Source: Sphingomonas sp.
GTDB taxonomy: Bacteria; Pseudomonadota; Alphaproteobacteria; Sphingomonadales; Sphingomonadaceae
Direction of reading: 5' to 3'
DNA length: 6,690 nucleotides
Assembly: GCA_019747165.1 (NCBI GenBank)
Contig: JAIERC010000120.1
Location: 1-6,690, forward strand
In this document: piece by piece, positions 1 to 6,014 of the stretch
Layout of the letters: every line of letters begins with the position of its first letter
Position numbering within the stretch: position 1 is the first letter of the stretch
The notes under the pieces: generated by a model
Databases searched by the model: none
Told to the model about the DNA's origin: nothing
Seen by the model: the letters and a program-made list of their open reading frames with translations, nothing else
Program-made: the position numbers and the translations under genes

Positions 1-15
1 GAGAGCATGAAATGA
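1..15 (+). CDS. 3' end of an upstream gene, possibly mtnB (partial)
   Basis: The first 15 bases read as an open frame ending Glu-Ser-Met-Lys and a TGA stop. That stop overlaps the ATG of the next gene in an ATGA arrangement, typical of translationally coupled operon genes. In methionine salvage operons the gene before mtnD is often mtnB, methylthioribulose-1-phosphate dehydratase, the one step between MtnA and MtnC not seen in this window. Only four codons are visible, so both the frame and the identity are inferred from position and pathway logic rather than from protein sequence. Confidence 0.35.
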   Translation, partial: ESMK

Positions 16-554
16 GCCATTTGCAGATTTTCGACGAGACTGACGGCACCAATCCGCTGCTCGAAACCGCTGACGCGGCCCTGATCGCGACCGAGCTTAG
101 CCATATCGGCGTGCGGTTTGAACGCTGGCCAACCCGCGCCGTGGCAAGCGCCGACGATGTGCTGATCGCCTATGCGCCCGAAATAGACCAGTTGGTGGCT
201 GCTGATGGCTATCAATCGATCGACGTCATGGCCGTCGCCCCCAACCACCCCGATCGCGCAACGATCCGCACCAAGTTTCTGTCCGAACACACCCATGCCG
301 AGGACGAAATTCGCTTTTTCGTTGAGGGTGAGGGGCTGTTCACGCTCCACCATCAGGGCCGGGTGTTCAACATGCTGTGCACCAAGGGCGACTTGATTTC
401 AGTCCCCGCCGGCATGCGCCACTGGTTTGATATGGGCGCGAATCCCGATTTCAGCGTGATCCGGCTGTTCCTCAATCCTGATGGCTGGATCGCCAAGTTT
501 ACCGGCGACGACATTGCCGATCGCTTCCCGCGGCACGAACCGGTCGCCGCCTGA
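12..554 (+). CDS. mtnD: acireductone dioxygenase MtnD
   Basis: A 180-residue cupin enzyme of the methionine salvage pathway in the cytoplasm. With iron it oxidises the acireductone made by MtnC to 2-keto-4-methylthiobutyrate and formate; the nickel form of the family instead gives methylthiopropionate, CO and formate, and sequence cannot say which metal is used here. The metal-binding cupin signature is complete: His93-x-His95-x3-Glu99, then His137. These have the same spacing as the ligands of the Klebsiella enzyme (96, 98, 102, 140). Length is normal. The ATG at 12 overlaps the upstream stop (ATGA), and a GAGAG ribosome-binding site lies 6 bases before it. mtnC starts on the base after the stop, so these are operon genes. 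Family assignment is firm. Confidence 0.96.
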   Translation: MSHLQIFDETDGTNPLLETADAALIATELSHIGVRFERWPTRAVASADDVLIAYAPEIDQLVAADGYQSIDVMAVAPNHPDRATIRTKFLSEHTHAEDEIRFFVEGEGLFTLHHQGRVFNMLCTKGDLISVPAGMRHWFDMGANPDFSVIRLFLNPDGWIAKFTGDDIADRFPRHEPVAA

Positions 555-1190
555 GTGATCAGCGCAATCGTTACCGATATCGAGGGGACGACCTCGTCGA
601 TCTCCTTCGTGGCGGACGTCCTGTTCCCTTATGCGCGCGCGCGGCTGGGCAGCTATTGCGCGGCGCACCCTGAGCAGGTCGCACCGATCCTGGCCGAAGT
701 GGAAGCAATCGAACCCGGCGACCCGATTGCAACGATGACGCGCTGGATCGATGAGGATCGCAAGATCACCCCGCTGAAAACGCTGCAGGGGATGATCTGG
801 GACGCGGGGTTCAAAGGCGGCGCGTTCAAGGGGCATGTCTATCCCGATGCGGTCGCGGCACTGCAACGCTGGCACGCGGCAGGACTGAAACTTTATGTGT
901 TTTCGAGCGGATCGGTCGCGGCGCAGAAGTTGATCTTTGGCTTTAGCGAGGCGGGCGATCTAATGCCGCTCTTCTCGGGCTATTTCGACACGACAACGGG
1001 GCCGAAGCGCGAGGCCGTGGCCTATGCGCGCATTGCCGAGGCGATCGGGTTGCCAGCGGGCCAAGTGTTATTTCTGTCTGACGTGGCAGCGGAGACCGAT
1101 GCGGCCAAGGCAGCGGGGATGCAGGCGCTGCTGATCGATCGCAATGGCGGCCCGGCGGATATTGCGAGCTTTGACGAGATCGAGTTGTAA
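555..1190 (+). CDS. mtnC: enolase-phosphatase E1, MtnC
   Basis: A 211-residue HAD-superfamily enzyme that enolises and then dephosphorylates 2,3-diketo-5-methylthiopentyl-1-phosphate to the acireductone used by MtnD. HAD motif I appears as Asp8-Ile-Glu10-Gly-Thr-Thr, the MtnC variant in which Glu replaces the usual second Asp. Motif II is the Ser-Ser-Gly-Ser at 117-120, with Lys125 just after. A further Lys lies at 151, and motif III is Leu-Ser-Asp176 followed by Glu180. The start is GTG, immediately after the mtnD TGA. No good Shine-Dalgarno is visible, so translation is probably coupled to mtnD. The gene is intact and of normal length. A 188-base gap with a repeat element separates it from mtnA. 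Confidence 0.95.
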   Translation: MISAIVTDIEGTTSSISFVADVLFPYARARLGSYCAAHPEQVAPILAEVEAIEPGDPIATMTRWIDEDRKITPLKTLQGMIWDAGFKGGAFKGHVYPDAVAALQRWHAAGLKLYVFSSGSVAAQKLIFGFSEAGDLMPLFSGYFDTTTGPKREAVAYARIAEAIGLPAGQVLFLSDVAAETDAAKAAGMQALLIDRNGGPADIASFDEIEL

Positions 1191-1378
1191 AGTCCGCACC
1201 CTGGTTCAAGCGGAGACCCCCGCCCTGAATGACGTCACCCTGAACTTGTTTCAGGGTCCATCGTGCGACACGTGATGTCGATATTGTTGATCGTTGGATG
1301 CTGAAACAAGTTCAGCATGACGTTTAAGGAGGGGGAGCCCGTATTTGGCCAGCCTCGGGGTATCGAAAGGATAAACTG
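1191..1378. other. mtnC-mtnA intergenic region with repeat element
   Basis: This 188-base gap interrupts an otherwise tightly packed salvage operon. Most of it is the paired palindromic element described separately. After the element comes a purine-rich stretch (AAGGAGGGGGAG at 1326-1337), too far from mtnA to be its ribosome-binding site. The usable site is GAAAGG at 1365-1370, 8 bases before the GTG of mtnA. I see no clear sigma-70 promoter. Whether mtnA is read through from mtnC or transcribed on its own cannot be told from sequence. Confidence 0.6.
1232..1323. repeat. paired REP-like palindromic element (REPIN-like)
   Basis: Two imperfect inverted arms, 1232-1260 and 1295-1323, flank a 34-base spacer. 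Aligned as reverse complements they share ACGTCA, a 15-base core (CTGAACTTGTTTCAG) and TCCA, with five mismatches in 29 positions. Each arm is also a hairpin: CCCTGAA/TTCAGGG around CTTGT at 1238-1256, and GCTGAA/TTCAGC around ACAAG at 1300-1316. The mismatches between the arms lie at the base of each arm's own stem and are paired changes (CCC with GGG, against GC with GC), so each hairpin is preserved. From memory, repeats with this CTGAACTTGTTTCAG core are frequent between genes in sphingomonads. It may also cut transcription or protect the mtnC mRNA end. Confidence 0.8.
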
Positions 1379-2410
1379 GTGAAACTCAACGGCATCCACA
1401 CCCGATCGATCCGTCGCACCGATGATGGCAAAGGCGCAACGATCCTCGACCAACGCGATCTGCCCTGGAAGATCACCTGGGTCGAACTGCGTGACGCCGC
1501 CACCGCCGAACGCGCGATCCGCGAAATGTGGACGCGCGGCGCACCGCTGATCGGCGCGACGGCGGCCTATGGGCTGGCGCTGGCGCTGGCCGAGGATGCG
1601 TCGGATGCAGGATTGGAGGCCGCGCACAAGTTTCTGCTCGAAGCACGCCCGACAGCCGTCAACCTGCGCTGGGCTTTGGATGATGTCGCCGCGCATGTCC
1701 GCCCCCTGCCCGTCGCCGAGCGGGCGGAAGCGGCCTTCGCCCGCGCCGATACGATCGCCGACGACGATGCCGCGATGAGCGAAGCGATCGGCGCGCACGG
1801 CCTCGAAATCCTCCGCGACTTGCACGCGAAAAGCCCCGACCGCCCGCTCAACATCCTGACGCATTGCAACGCCGGCTGGTTGGCGACGGTCGATTACGGC
1901 ACCGCCACCGCGCCGATCTACATGGCGCATGACGCGGGCATCCCGGTGCATGTCTGGGTCGACGAGACGCGCCCGCGCAACCAGGGGGCGTTGCTCACCG
2001 CGTTCGAACTCGCCAGCCATGGCGTGCCGCACACCGTGATCGTCGACAATGCCGGCGGGCATCTAATGATGAACGGCCAGGTCGATATGGTGATCGTCGG
2101 CACCGACCGGGTCGCGGCGAATGGCGATGTCTGCAACAAGATCGGCACCTATCTGAAGGCGCTCGCGGCCAAGGACAATGGCATCCCCTTCTATGTCGCG
2201 CTGCCGTCGACCACCTTTGATGCGCAAACCCCCACCGGCGCCGACGTCCCGATCGAGGAACGCTCGGGCGAGGAAGTCACGCATGTGCAAGGCGAAGGCG
2301 GCGCGATCCGAGTGACAGCCTCGGGCGCGGCGAACCCGGCATTCGACGTGACGCCGGCAAGGTTGGTGACCGGGTATATTACCGAGAAGGGCGTCAGCGC
2401 GACGATTTGA
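1379..2410 (+). CDS. mtnA: S-methyl-5-thioribose-1-phosphate isomerase MtnA
   Basis: A 343-residue enzyme of the eIF2B-alpha-like isomerase family. It converts methylthioribose-1-phosphate to methylthioribulose-1-phosphate, the step before MtnB. Visible signatures are the phosphate-binding Arg-Gly-Ala-Pro-Leu-Ile-Gly at 53-59, catalytic Cys163 in Thr-His-Cys-Asn-Ala-Gly, the Glu-Thr-Arg-Pro-Arg-Asn-Gln motif at 196-202, and catalytic Asp243 in Gly-Thr-Asp-Arg-Val. Cys163 and Asp243 correspond to Cys160 and Asp240 of the Bacillus subtilis enzyme. The C-terminal segment with Asn-Pro-Ala-Phe-Asp-Val-Thr-Pro is also typical. The start is GTG with GAAAGG 8 bases upstream. The frame is intact and of normal length. 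It lies on the same strand as mtnD and mtnC and acts earlier in the same pathway. Confidence 0.95.
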   Translation: MKLNGIHTRSIRRTDDGKGATILDQRDLPWKITWVELRDAATAERAIREMWTRGAPLIGATAAYGLALALAEDASDAGLEAAHKFLLEARPTAVNLRWALDDVAAHVRPLPVAERAEAAFARADTIADDDAAMSEAIGAHGLEILRDLHAKSPDRPLNILTHCNAGWLATVDYGTATAPIYMAHDAGIPVHVWVDETRPRNQGALLTAFELASHGVPHTVIVDNAGGHLMMNGQVDMVIVGTDRVAANGDVCNKIGTYLKALAAKDNGIPFYVALPSTTFDAQTPTGADVPIEERSGEEVTHVQGEGGAIRVTASGAANPAFDVTPARLVTGYITEKGVSATI

Positions 2411-2441
2411 AGGGGGGCCGGCTGATTACCGCAAACGTCGC

Positions 2442-2469
2442 TTGCACAGGGAATTCGGTTGGGTATCTT
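2442..2469 (+). promoter_or_regulatory. possible sigma-70 promoter of the small secreted-protein gene
   Basis: TTGCAC at 2442-2447 and TATCTT at 2464-2469 are separated by 16 bases and lie 27 bases before the ATG at 2497. The match is partial (3 of 6 and 4 of 6), but this stretch is more AT-rich than its surroundings and the gene needs a start of its own if it is not read through from mtnA, whose stop is at 2410. Suggestive only. Confidence 0.3.
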
Positions 2470-2496
2470 TGCCTTACCAACAACCGGAGGGTCCTC

Positions 2497-2922
2497 ATGT
2501 ATCGTTTTGCATTAGTATCTTTAGCCGCAATTGCCTTTGTAGCGACACCAGGACTGGCGGCGGAAAAGCCCAAGGCACCCGAAGTCAGCATTGTCGCAGA
2601 GCATCAGCAGTGGGAAGCTGATCACAAGAAATGGCACGACCAGCATCTCACCCTTGCTACGCGCCTCGAAGCGCTCGCAGCAAAGTTGCGGATGCCCGAT
2701 AGCAGCTTTGCCGATCATGGCGCTGAACTGGACGCACATGGCAAGGCAATCGTTCAATCAACCGACGCCGCTACGCTCGCCGCCGCTCATGCCCAGCTTC
2801 GGTCCAAGCATGAAGATGTTCGCATTGCGCATCATGAGCTGGTCGATGATGTCGCTCATTTGGAAAGCCTGCTGAATGATGACGTCGCGACCGAAGCAAA
2901 AGAGGCTCCCCCGCCACGCTGA
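2497..2922 (+). CDS. small secreted histidine-rich helical protein, unknown function
   Basis: I do not recognise this 141-residue protein. Residues 1-21 look like a Sec signal peptide (Tyr-Arg, hydrophobic core, Gly-Leu-Ala cleavage site), leaving about 120 residues in the periplasm. No Cys is present, so it is not a lipoprotein. The mature part is charged and helical with 11 His. They fall on heptads: 36/43/50, 74/81 and 98/105/112. In helix one, the a positions are His36, His43, His50, Leu57, Leu64 and the d positions Trp39, Trp46, Leu53, Leu60. In helix two, the a positions are His98, His105, His112, Val119, Leu126 and the d positions Leu94, Leu101, Val108, Leu115, Leu122. This suggests a coiled-coil hairpin. 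The tail is Pro-rich. The ATG at 2497 has GGAGG 6 bases upstream; a longer frame from 2407 would bury the signal peptide. Two TTA codons, rare at this GC, occur in the leader. Metal binding or a Spy/CpxP-like role is speculation. Confidence 0.85.
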   Translation: MYRFALVSLAAIAFVATPGLAAEKPKAPEVSIVAEHQQWEADHKKWHDQHLTLATRLEALAAKLRMPDSSFADHGAELDAHGKAIVQSTDAATLAAAHAQLRSKHEDVRIAHHELVDDVAHLESLLNDDVATEAKEAPPPR

Positions 2923-2941
2923 CGATCGCCTGCCCCTAATG

Positions 2942-2981
2942 GCGATACCAGCCCCGACCTTCCCAAGAGGGCTGGTATCGC
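2942..2981. terminator. 13-bp stem-loop between convergent genes, likely bidirectional terminator
   Basis: GCGATACCAGCCC at 2942-2954 pairs perfectly with GGGCTGGTATCGC at 2969-2981 across a 14-base loop. It sits in the 78-base gap between the stops of the secreted-protein gene (plus strand) and the aminotransferase (minus strand), where a two-way terminator is expected. Neither strand has a T-tract, so it is not a textbook intrinsic terminator. The right arm runs into a further GCGATAC, making a 12-base palindrome at 2975-2986. Confidence 0.6.
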
Positions 2982-3000
2982 GATACGGGCGCCAAACCGA

Positions 3001-4143
3001 CTATGGCCGCCGCACCATCCGCTCAAGCGCCCCATCAATCGTCTCGTCCGCCTTCGCAAAACACAGCCGCACCACGTTGGTCACCGCGTCCTGCGCGTAA
3101 AAAGCGCTGACCGGGATGGCCGCAACGCCCGCTTCCTCAACCAGCCATTCGCAAAACGCGGCGTCGCCCATCGCGATGCCGCTCTCGGCCAGATCGATCG
3201 ACAGGAAATAGGTCGCGGCACTCGGCAGCACTTTATAGCCGAGCCCCGTGAGCCCCGCCGCGAGCCGGTCGCGCGAGCGCTGGAAGCCGGCGCGCATGCC
3301 CTCGAAATAGGCCATGTCCTTGCCCAGCCCATAAGCGGCGGCGGCCTGCAGATTGGGCGGCGTGGTGAAGGTAAGGAACTGGTGCGCTTTCGCAATCCCC
3401 TGCGACAGCGCGGGCGCGGCGCACAGCCAGCCGACCTTCCAGCCGGTGAGCGAAAAAATCTTGCCCGCCGAGCCGATCTTCACCGTGCGGTCGCGCATGC
3501 CGGGCAGCGTCATCAGCGACACATGTTCGCGCCCGTCAAATACGACATGCTCCCACACCTCATCGCAGATCGCGATGACGTCGTGCGACACACAGAAATC
3601 GGCAAGCAGCGCCAGTTCCTCTGGCGTCGCCATCGTCGCGGTGGGATTGAGCGGGGTGTTGAGGATGAGCAGTTTCGTGCGCGGGCTGACCACCTTCGCC
3701 AGCGCCTCGGCGGTGATCTTCCACTCGGGCGGTTCGAGCCGCACCAGACGCGCCACGCCCCCTGCCCGCTGCACCAGCGGCAGATAGGCGTCGTAAAGCG
3801 GCTGGAACATCACCACCTCGTCGCCCGGCGAGACGAGCGCGAAGATCGCCGCCGCCAGCGCCTCGGTCGCGCCCGACGTGACGATCACTTCGCTAGCATC
3901 GAAATCGAGGCCCTGATGCGCGGCATAATGATCGGCCACCGCCTGACGCAGCACGGGCAGCCCGGCCATCGGCGGATATTGGTTCGACTCGCCGAGCAGC
4001 GCGCGCGCGGCCTCGGCCAGCACATCCTCCGGCCCGCGCCCGTCGGGAAAGCCCTGCCCCAAATTGATCGCGCCATTGGCCCGCGCGCGCGCCGACATCG
4101 CCTCAAAAATGGTGGTGCCGAGATTGGCGTAGAGCGGGTTCAT
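3001..4143 (-). CDS. class I/II PLP aminotransferase, probable methionine/keto-methylthiobutyrate aminotransferase
   Basis: A 380-residue fold-type I PLP enzyme. Signatures include Leu-Gly-Gln-Gly-Phe-Pro-Asp near 28-34, Asn-Gln-Tyr-Pro-Pro near 54-58, Ser-Gly-Ala-Thr-Glu-Ala at 90-95 (cofactor phosphate), Asn162 and Asn166 in Asn-Thr-Pro-Leu-Asn-Pro-Thr, Asp194 in Cys-Asp-Glu-Val-Trp, the PLP lysine Lys228 in Gly-Ser-Ala-Gly-Lys, and Arg359 in Val-Val-Arg-Leu-Cys-Phe-Ala-Lys for the substrate carboxylate. Gly-Trp-Lys-Val-Gly after the lysine and the N-terminal motifs fit the YbdL / kynurenine-aminotransferase branch, which uses methionine and aromatic amino acids. Near the mtn genes it may turn ketomethylthiobutyrate into methionine, but it is convergent with them and not in their operon. 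The ATG at 4143 has AAGGA 6 bases upstream; an extension to 4197 lacks family sequence. Other substrates are possible. Confidence 0.9.
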   Translation of the reverse strand: MNPLYANLGTTIFEAMSARARANGAINLGQGFPDGRGPEDVLAEAARALLGESNQYPPMAGLPVLRQAVADHYAAHQGLDFDASEVIVTSGATEALAAAIFALVSPGDEVVMFQPLYDAYLPLVQRAGGVARLVRLEPPEWKITAEALAKVVSPRTKLLILNTPLNPTATMATPEELALLADFCVSHDVIAICDEVWEHVVFDGREHVSLMTLPGMRDRTVKIGSAGKIFSLTGWKVGWLCAAPALSQGIAKAHQFLTFTTPPNLQAAAAYGLGKDMAYFEGMRAGFQRSRDRLAAGLTGLGYKVLPSAATYFLSIDLAESGIAMGDAAFCEWLVEEAGVAAIPVSAFYAQDAVTNVVRLCFAKADETIDGALERMVRRP

Positions 4144-4322
4144 GCGCCGTCCTTGGGACAAAGCAGAATAAGCGTCAACGCAACCGCCCCCTGCCAATCA
4201 CCCGGCAGCCTGCGGCAAACCCTGCGCGGTTACGATTGTTAACAAGCGCGACGAGTGTCCGGCGATGGAACGCGCCAATTGTCGGGCTTGTCCTAGCCCC
4301 GCGTTTCGGTACCCATAGCGGC
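4144..4322. promoter_or_regulatory. divergent intergenic region, aminotransferase / L,D-transpeptidase
   Basis: This 179-base gap must carry promoters for both divergent genes. I cannot pick convincing -35/-10 pairs. On the minus strand, AT-rich TTATTCT lies about 25-30 bases before the aminotransferase start and could be part of a -10. A perfect 10-base palindrome, TTGTTAACAA, lies at 4236-4245, roughly midway, and is a candidate operator for an unknown regulator. Confidence 0.4.
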
Positions 4323-5030
4323 ATGAAGCAGGCAGGATTTGGCAGCCAGGTAAAGGGGATGATCCTCCTTGCGCTGGTGCTGGTGGGCGCGTTTATTGCC
4401 CTGGCGAATGGCGCGCTGACATCACCGGCAACGGCGTCCCGCGCGGCTTTGGCAACGATCAGCCCCCGCGAGAGTGATGGATCGAAGCCTAAACCATCCC
4501 CCGCAGGCGCAACCACCACGTCGCCAGCTTCACCGTCGCTAGATACCGTTACCGCTTCGCCTTCCCCCTATGAGATCAAGCATATCCTGCCGATCAAAGG
4601 CCCGCTTCACATGGGCGACCATTTTTGGGACGAACGCGGCGCGCCAGATGGGCCGATGATGATCACGGTTGATCTCGCCGCCCAGACGATATCGGTGTTT
4701 CGCGGCGGCTATGAGATCGGCACGGCGGCGATCCTATACGGTGCCGACGACAAACCGACCCCCTTGGGTGTGTTTGCGATCACCGAAAAAGATGCGGATC
4801 ATGTCTCCAATCTTTATGATGCGCCAATGCCCTATATGCTGCGGATGACCAATGATGGCATCAGCATCCACGGCACGTCCGTCGCAGACGGATATATGAC
4901 GCATGGCTGCATCGGGGTGCCGACGCCGTTTGCGCGCCAGCTCTTTGGAGCCGTGAAGCTGGGCGATCGCGTGGTCGTCACACGCGGCAAGTTGCTGGCC
5001 GTCGGCGACACGGTCGACGCGGTGCTCTAA
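4323..5030 (+). CDS. membrane-anchored L,D-transpeptidase (YkuD domain)
   Basis: A 235-residue cell-wall enzyme. L,D-transpeptidases cross-link peptidoglycan stems or attach partners to them, using an active-site cysteine. Residues 13-34 form one hydrophobic segment (signal anchor), 35-82 are a Pro/Ser/Thr/Ala-rich linker, and the YkuD domain spans about 112-221. The catalytic block is His183-Gly-Thr, then Thr193-His194-Gly195-Cys196-Ile-Gly-Val-Pro. Most YkuD enzymes have Arg two residues after the Cys; here it is Gly198. I recall Cys-Ile-Gly-Val-Pro versions in related bacteria, so this is probably a subfamily trait. The ATG at 4323 is the usual-looking start but has a weak ribosome-binding site. 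The ATG at 4359 has AGG 8 bases upstream and keeps the membrane segment, so it is a real alternative. A TTG start at 4236 is unlikely. Confidence 0.9.
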   Translation: MKQAGFGSQVKGMILLALVLVGAFIALANGALTSPATASRAALATISPRESDGSKPKPSPAGATTTSPASPSLDTVTASPSPYEIKHILPIKGPLHMGDHFWDERGAPDGPMMITVDLAAQTISVFRGGYEIGTAAILYGADDKPTPLGVFAITEKDADHVSNLYDAPMPYMLRMTNDGISIHGTSVADGYMTHGCIGVPTPFARQLFGAVKLGDRVVVTRGKLLAVGDTVDAVL

Positions 5031-5039
5031 AGCGCTCGC

Positions 5040-5058
5040 AGGGTGAAGCCGACGCCCT
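5040..5058. terminator. weak hairpin between convergent genes
   Basis: AGGGTG at 5040-5045 can pair with CGCCCT at 5053-5058 (one G-U pair) around a 7-base loop, in the 45-base gap between the stops of the L,D-transpeptidase and the minus-strand cysteine-rich gene. There is no T-tract. Placement is the main support. Confidence 0.25.
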
Positions 5059-5075
5059 CACACACGCCATCACGC

Positions 5076-5636
5076 TTAGCCATTTGGGGTAAATACGCCG
5101 TAGCGCTCACGCCATGCGGCCACTTCATCCTGCAGATGCGCCGGGGCAGGATCTCCTGATAAGACAAGGCTGGCGACGTCGCTGTCGGGATGCATCAACA
5201 TCTTTTTTGACCCATCGCTGAACCACACCGGGACCAGCTGATCGCATAGACTGTCAAGCACGGCGGCAGCCATGCCATTCTCGATCGCGTCACTGCCAGC
5301 AAGCGCCCGCACATTGATCGATACGCCTTCGAAGCAGTTTTGCGGGGCTTGAACGAAGTTGATCGAGACCAAAAGGCCAGAGCGGTCGGGCCGGGCGGCA
5401 TCGGGCATGGCCGCGACCCGTCGCCACGCACAGAACCATGTCCGGCAAATGCCGGGGCGTGCGTCATGGATACCGCATCCGTCAGCACAGAGATTGGCGC
5501 AGGGCGTCCCCGCAGGCTTTGAGAATTCAGGCGTGTTTACCGTCAACACTGTGCAGCATGCTGTGCAATCGCCGCACGCGCGATCAGCCAGGACCGGTCC
5601 CAGCAACATGGTTTCCACGTCCGTGTCGGTGCGCAT
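5076..5636 (-). CDS. cysteine-rich YkgJ-like protein (CxxCxxCC family)
   Basis: A 186-residue, apparently cytoplasmic protein. Its first 70 residues contain nine cysteines: Cys21-x2-Cys24-x2-Cys27-Cys28, then Cys46, Cys50, Cys54, Cys64 and Cys69. The opening CxxCxxCC, the later Cys-Gly-Ile-His-Asp-Ala-Arg-Pro and the Cys-Arg-x-Trp-Phe-Cys run are the pattern of the YkgJ family, described as putative zinc or iron chelating proteins; no reaction is established. The C-terminal half (Cys101 and Cys131 apart) is ordinary and unrecognised. The ATG at 5636 is chosen for length. The ATG at 5609, with a GGA 5 bases upstream of its codon, is a good alternative and keeps all cysteines. The gene follows the 106-residue gene upstream by 57 bases on the same strand, so the two may share a transcript. 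Confidence 0.8.
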   Translation of the reverse strand: MRTDTDVETMLLGPVLADRACGDCTACCTVLTVNTPEFSKPAGTPCANLCADGCGIHDARPGICRTWFCAWRRVAAMPDAARPDRSGLLVSINFVQAPQNCFEGVSINVRALAGSDAIENGMAAAVLDSLCDQLVPVWFSDGSKKMLMHPDSDVASLVLSGDPAPAHLQDEVAAWRERYGVFTPNG

Positions 5637-5693
5637 CCGCGTTGGGTGCCTCTACACAGATTGAAAAACAAGGGCCTGGCGCAAAACCACGCC

Positions 5694-6014
5694 TCAGCCC
5701 CCGTCAGCGTCTACCGTGAAGACCATCGGCTTGCCGCGCGACAGTGGCTCCCACCCCGCCAGCAATGCCGCGCGCACGCCGCGGCAAACAGTGGCGTCGT
5801 CGAGCTGAAGACGCCCGCGTTGCAACCCCTTTAGCAGCCGCTTGGGCGGGGGAAATTCCAGTAGCGCCGCACGCTGGGTATCCTGTTGCAGCAGAGAGAC
5901 CGTCATGCCTTTCCACCCATCATCATCGGACCATTGCGGCTCGCGTTGCAGGTGCCAATCATATTTGACGCCATCGACGTCGACGGTGCCGGTGTTGCTT
6001 CGGGCGTTTGACAT
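5694..6014 (-). CDS. conserved-looking hypothetical protein, 106 residues
   Basis: I cannot assign a function. The protein has no signal peptide or membrane segment. It starts with a short beta-like part (Thr-Gly-Thr-Val-Asp-Val-Asp-Gly-Val-Lys-Tyr-Asp-Trp at 8-20), then Arg-Glu-Pro-Gln-Trp, a Trp-Lys-Gly-Met-Thr-Val stretch, a basic segment near 58-68 (Pro-Lys-Arg-Leu-Leu-Lys-Gly), and Ala-Gly-Trp-Glu-Pro-Leu-Ser-Arg-Gly-Lys near 86-95. Its composition and motif-like runs look like a real small protein, and I recall similar sequences from sphingomonads, but that is memory, not a search. The ATG at 6014 is preferred; an in-frame GTG at 6050 would add 12 residues (Met-Ala-Trp-Ala-Asp-Leu...) that do not look conserved. 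The YkgJ-like gene follows 57 bases downstream. Confidence 0.7.
   Translation of the reverse strand: MSNARSNTGTVDVDGVKYDWHLQREPQWSDDDGWKGMTVSLLQQDTQRAALLEFPPPKRLLKGLQRGRLQLDDATVCRGVRAALLAGWEPLSRGKPMVFTVDADGG

Noticed and set aside
399..875. 158-codon minus-strand open frame opposite mtnD and mtnC
   Set aside because: Overlaps two well-supported enzymes, and its composition is typical of antisense GC-rich frames.
1235..2062. 275-codon minus-strand open frame opposite mtnA
   Set aside because: Shadow of mtnA. Its C-terminal end is a translation of the palindromic repeat, a common source of false protein calls.
3382..4242. 286-codon plus-strand open frame opposite the aminotransferase
   Set aside because: Antisense shadow of a clearly conserved enzyme in GC-rich DNA. 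Its protein is Arg/His-rich with no recognisable domain.
4230..4243. CtrA-type site (TTAA-N7-TTAA) before the L,D-transpeptidase
   Set aside because: The TTAC and TTAA halves are separated by 5 bases, not 7, and the first half does not match.
5359..5664. Plus-strand open frames opposite the cysteine-rich gene
   Set aside because: The minus-strand frame carries the ordered CxxCxxCC pattern; the plus frames do not resemble proteins.
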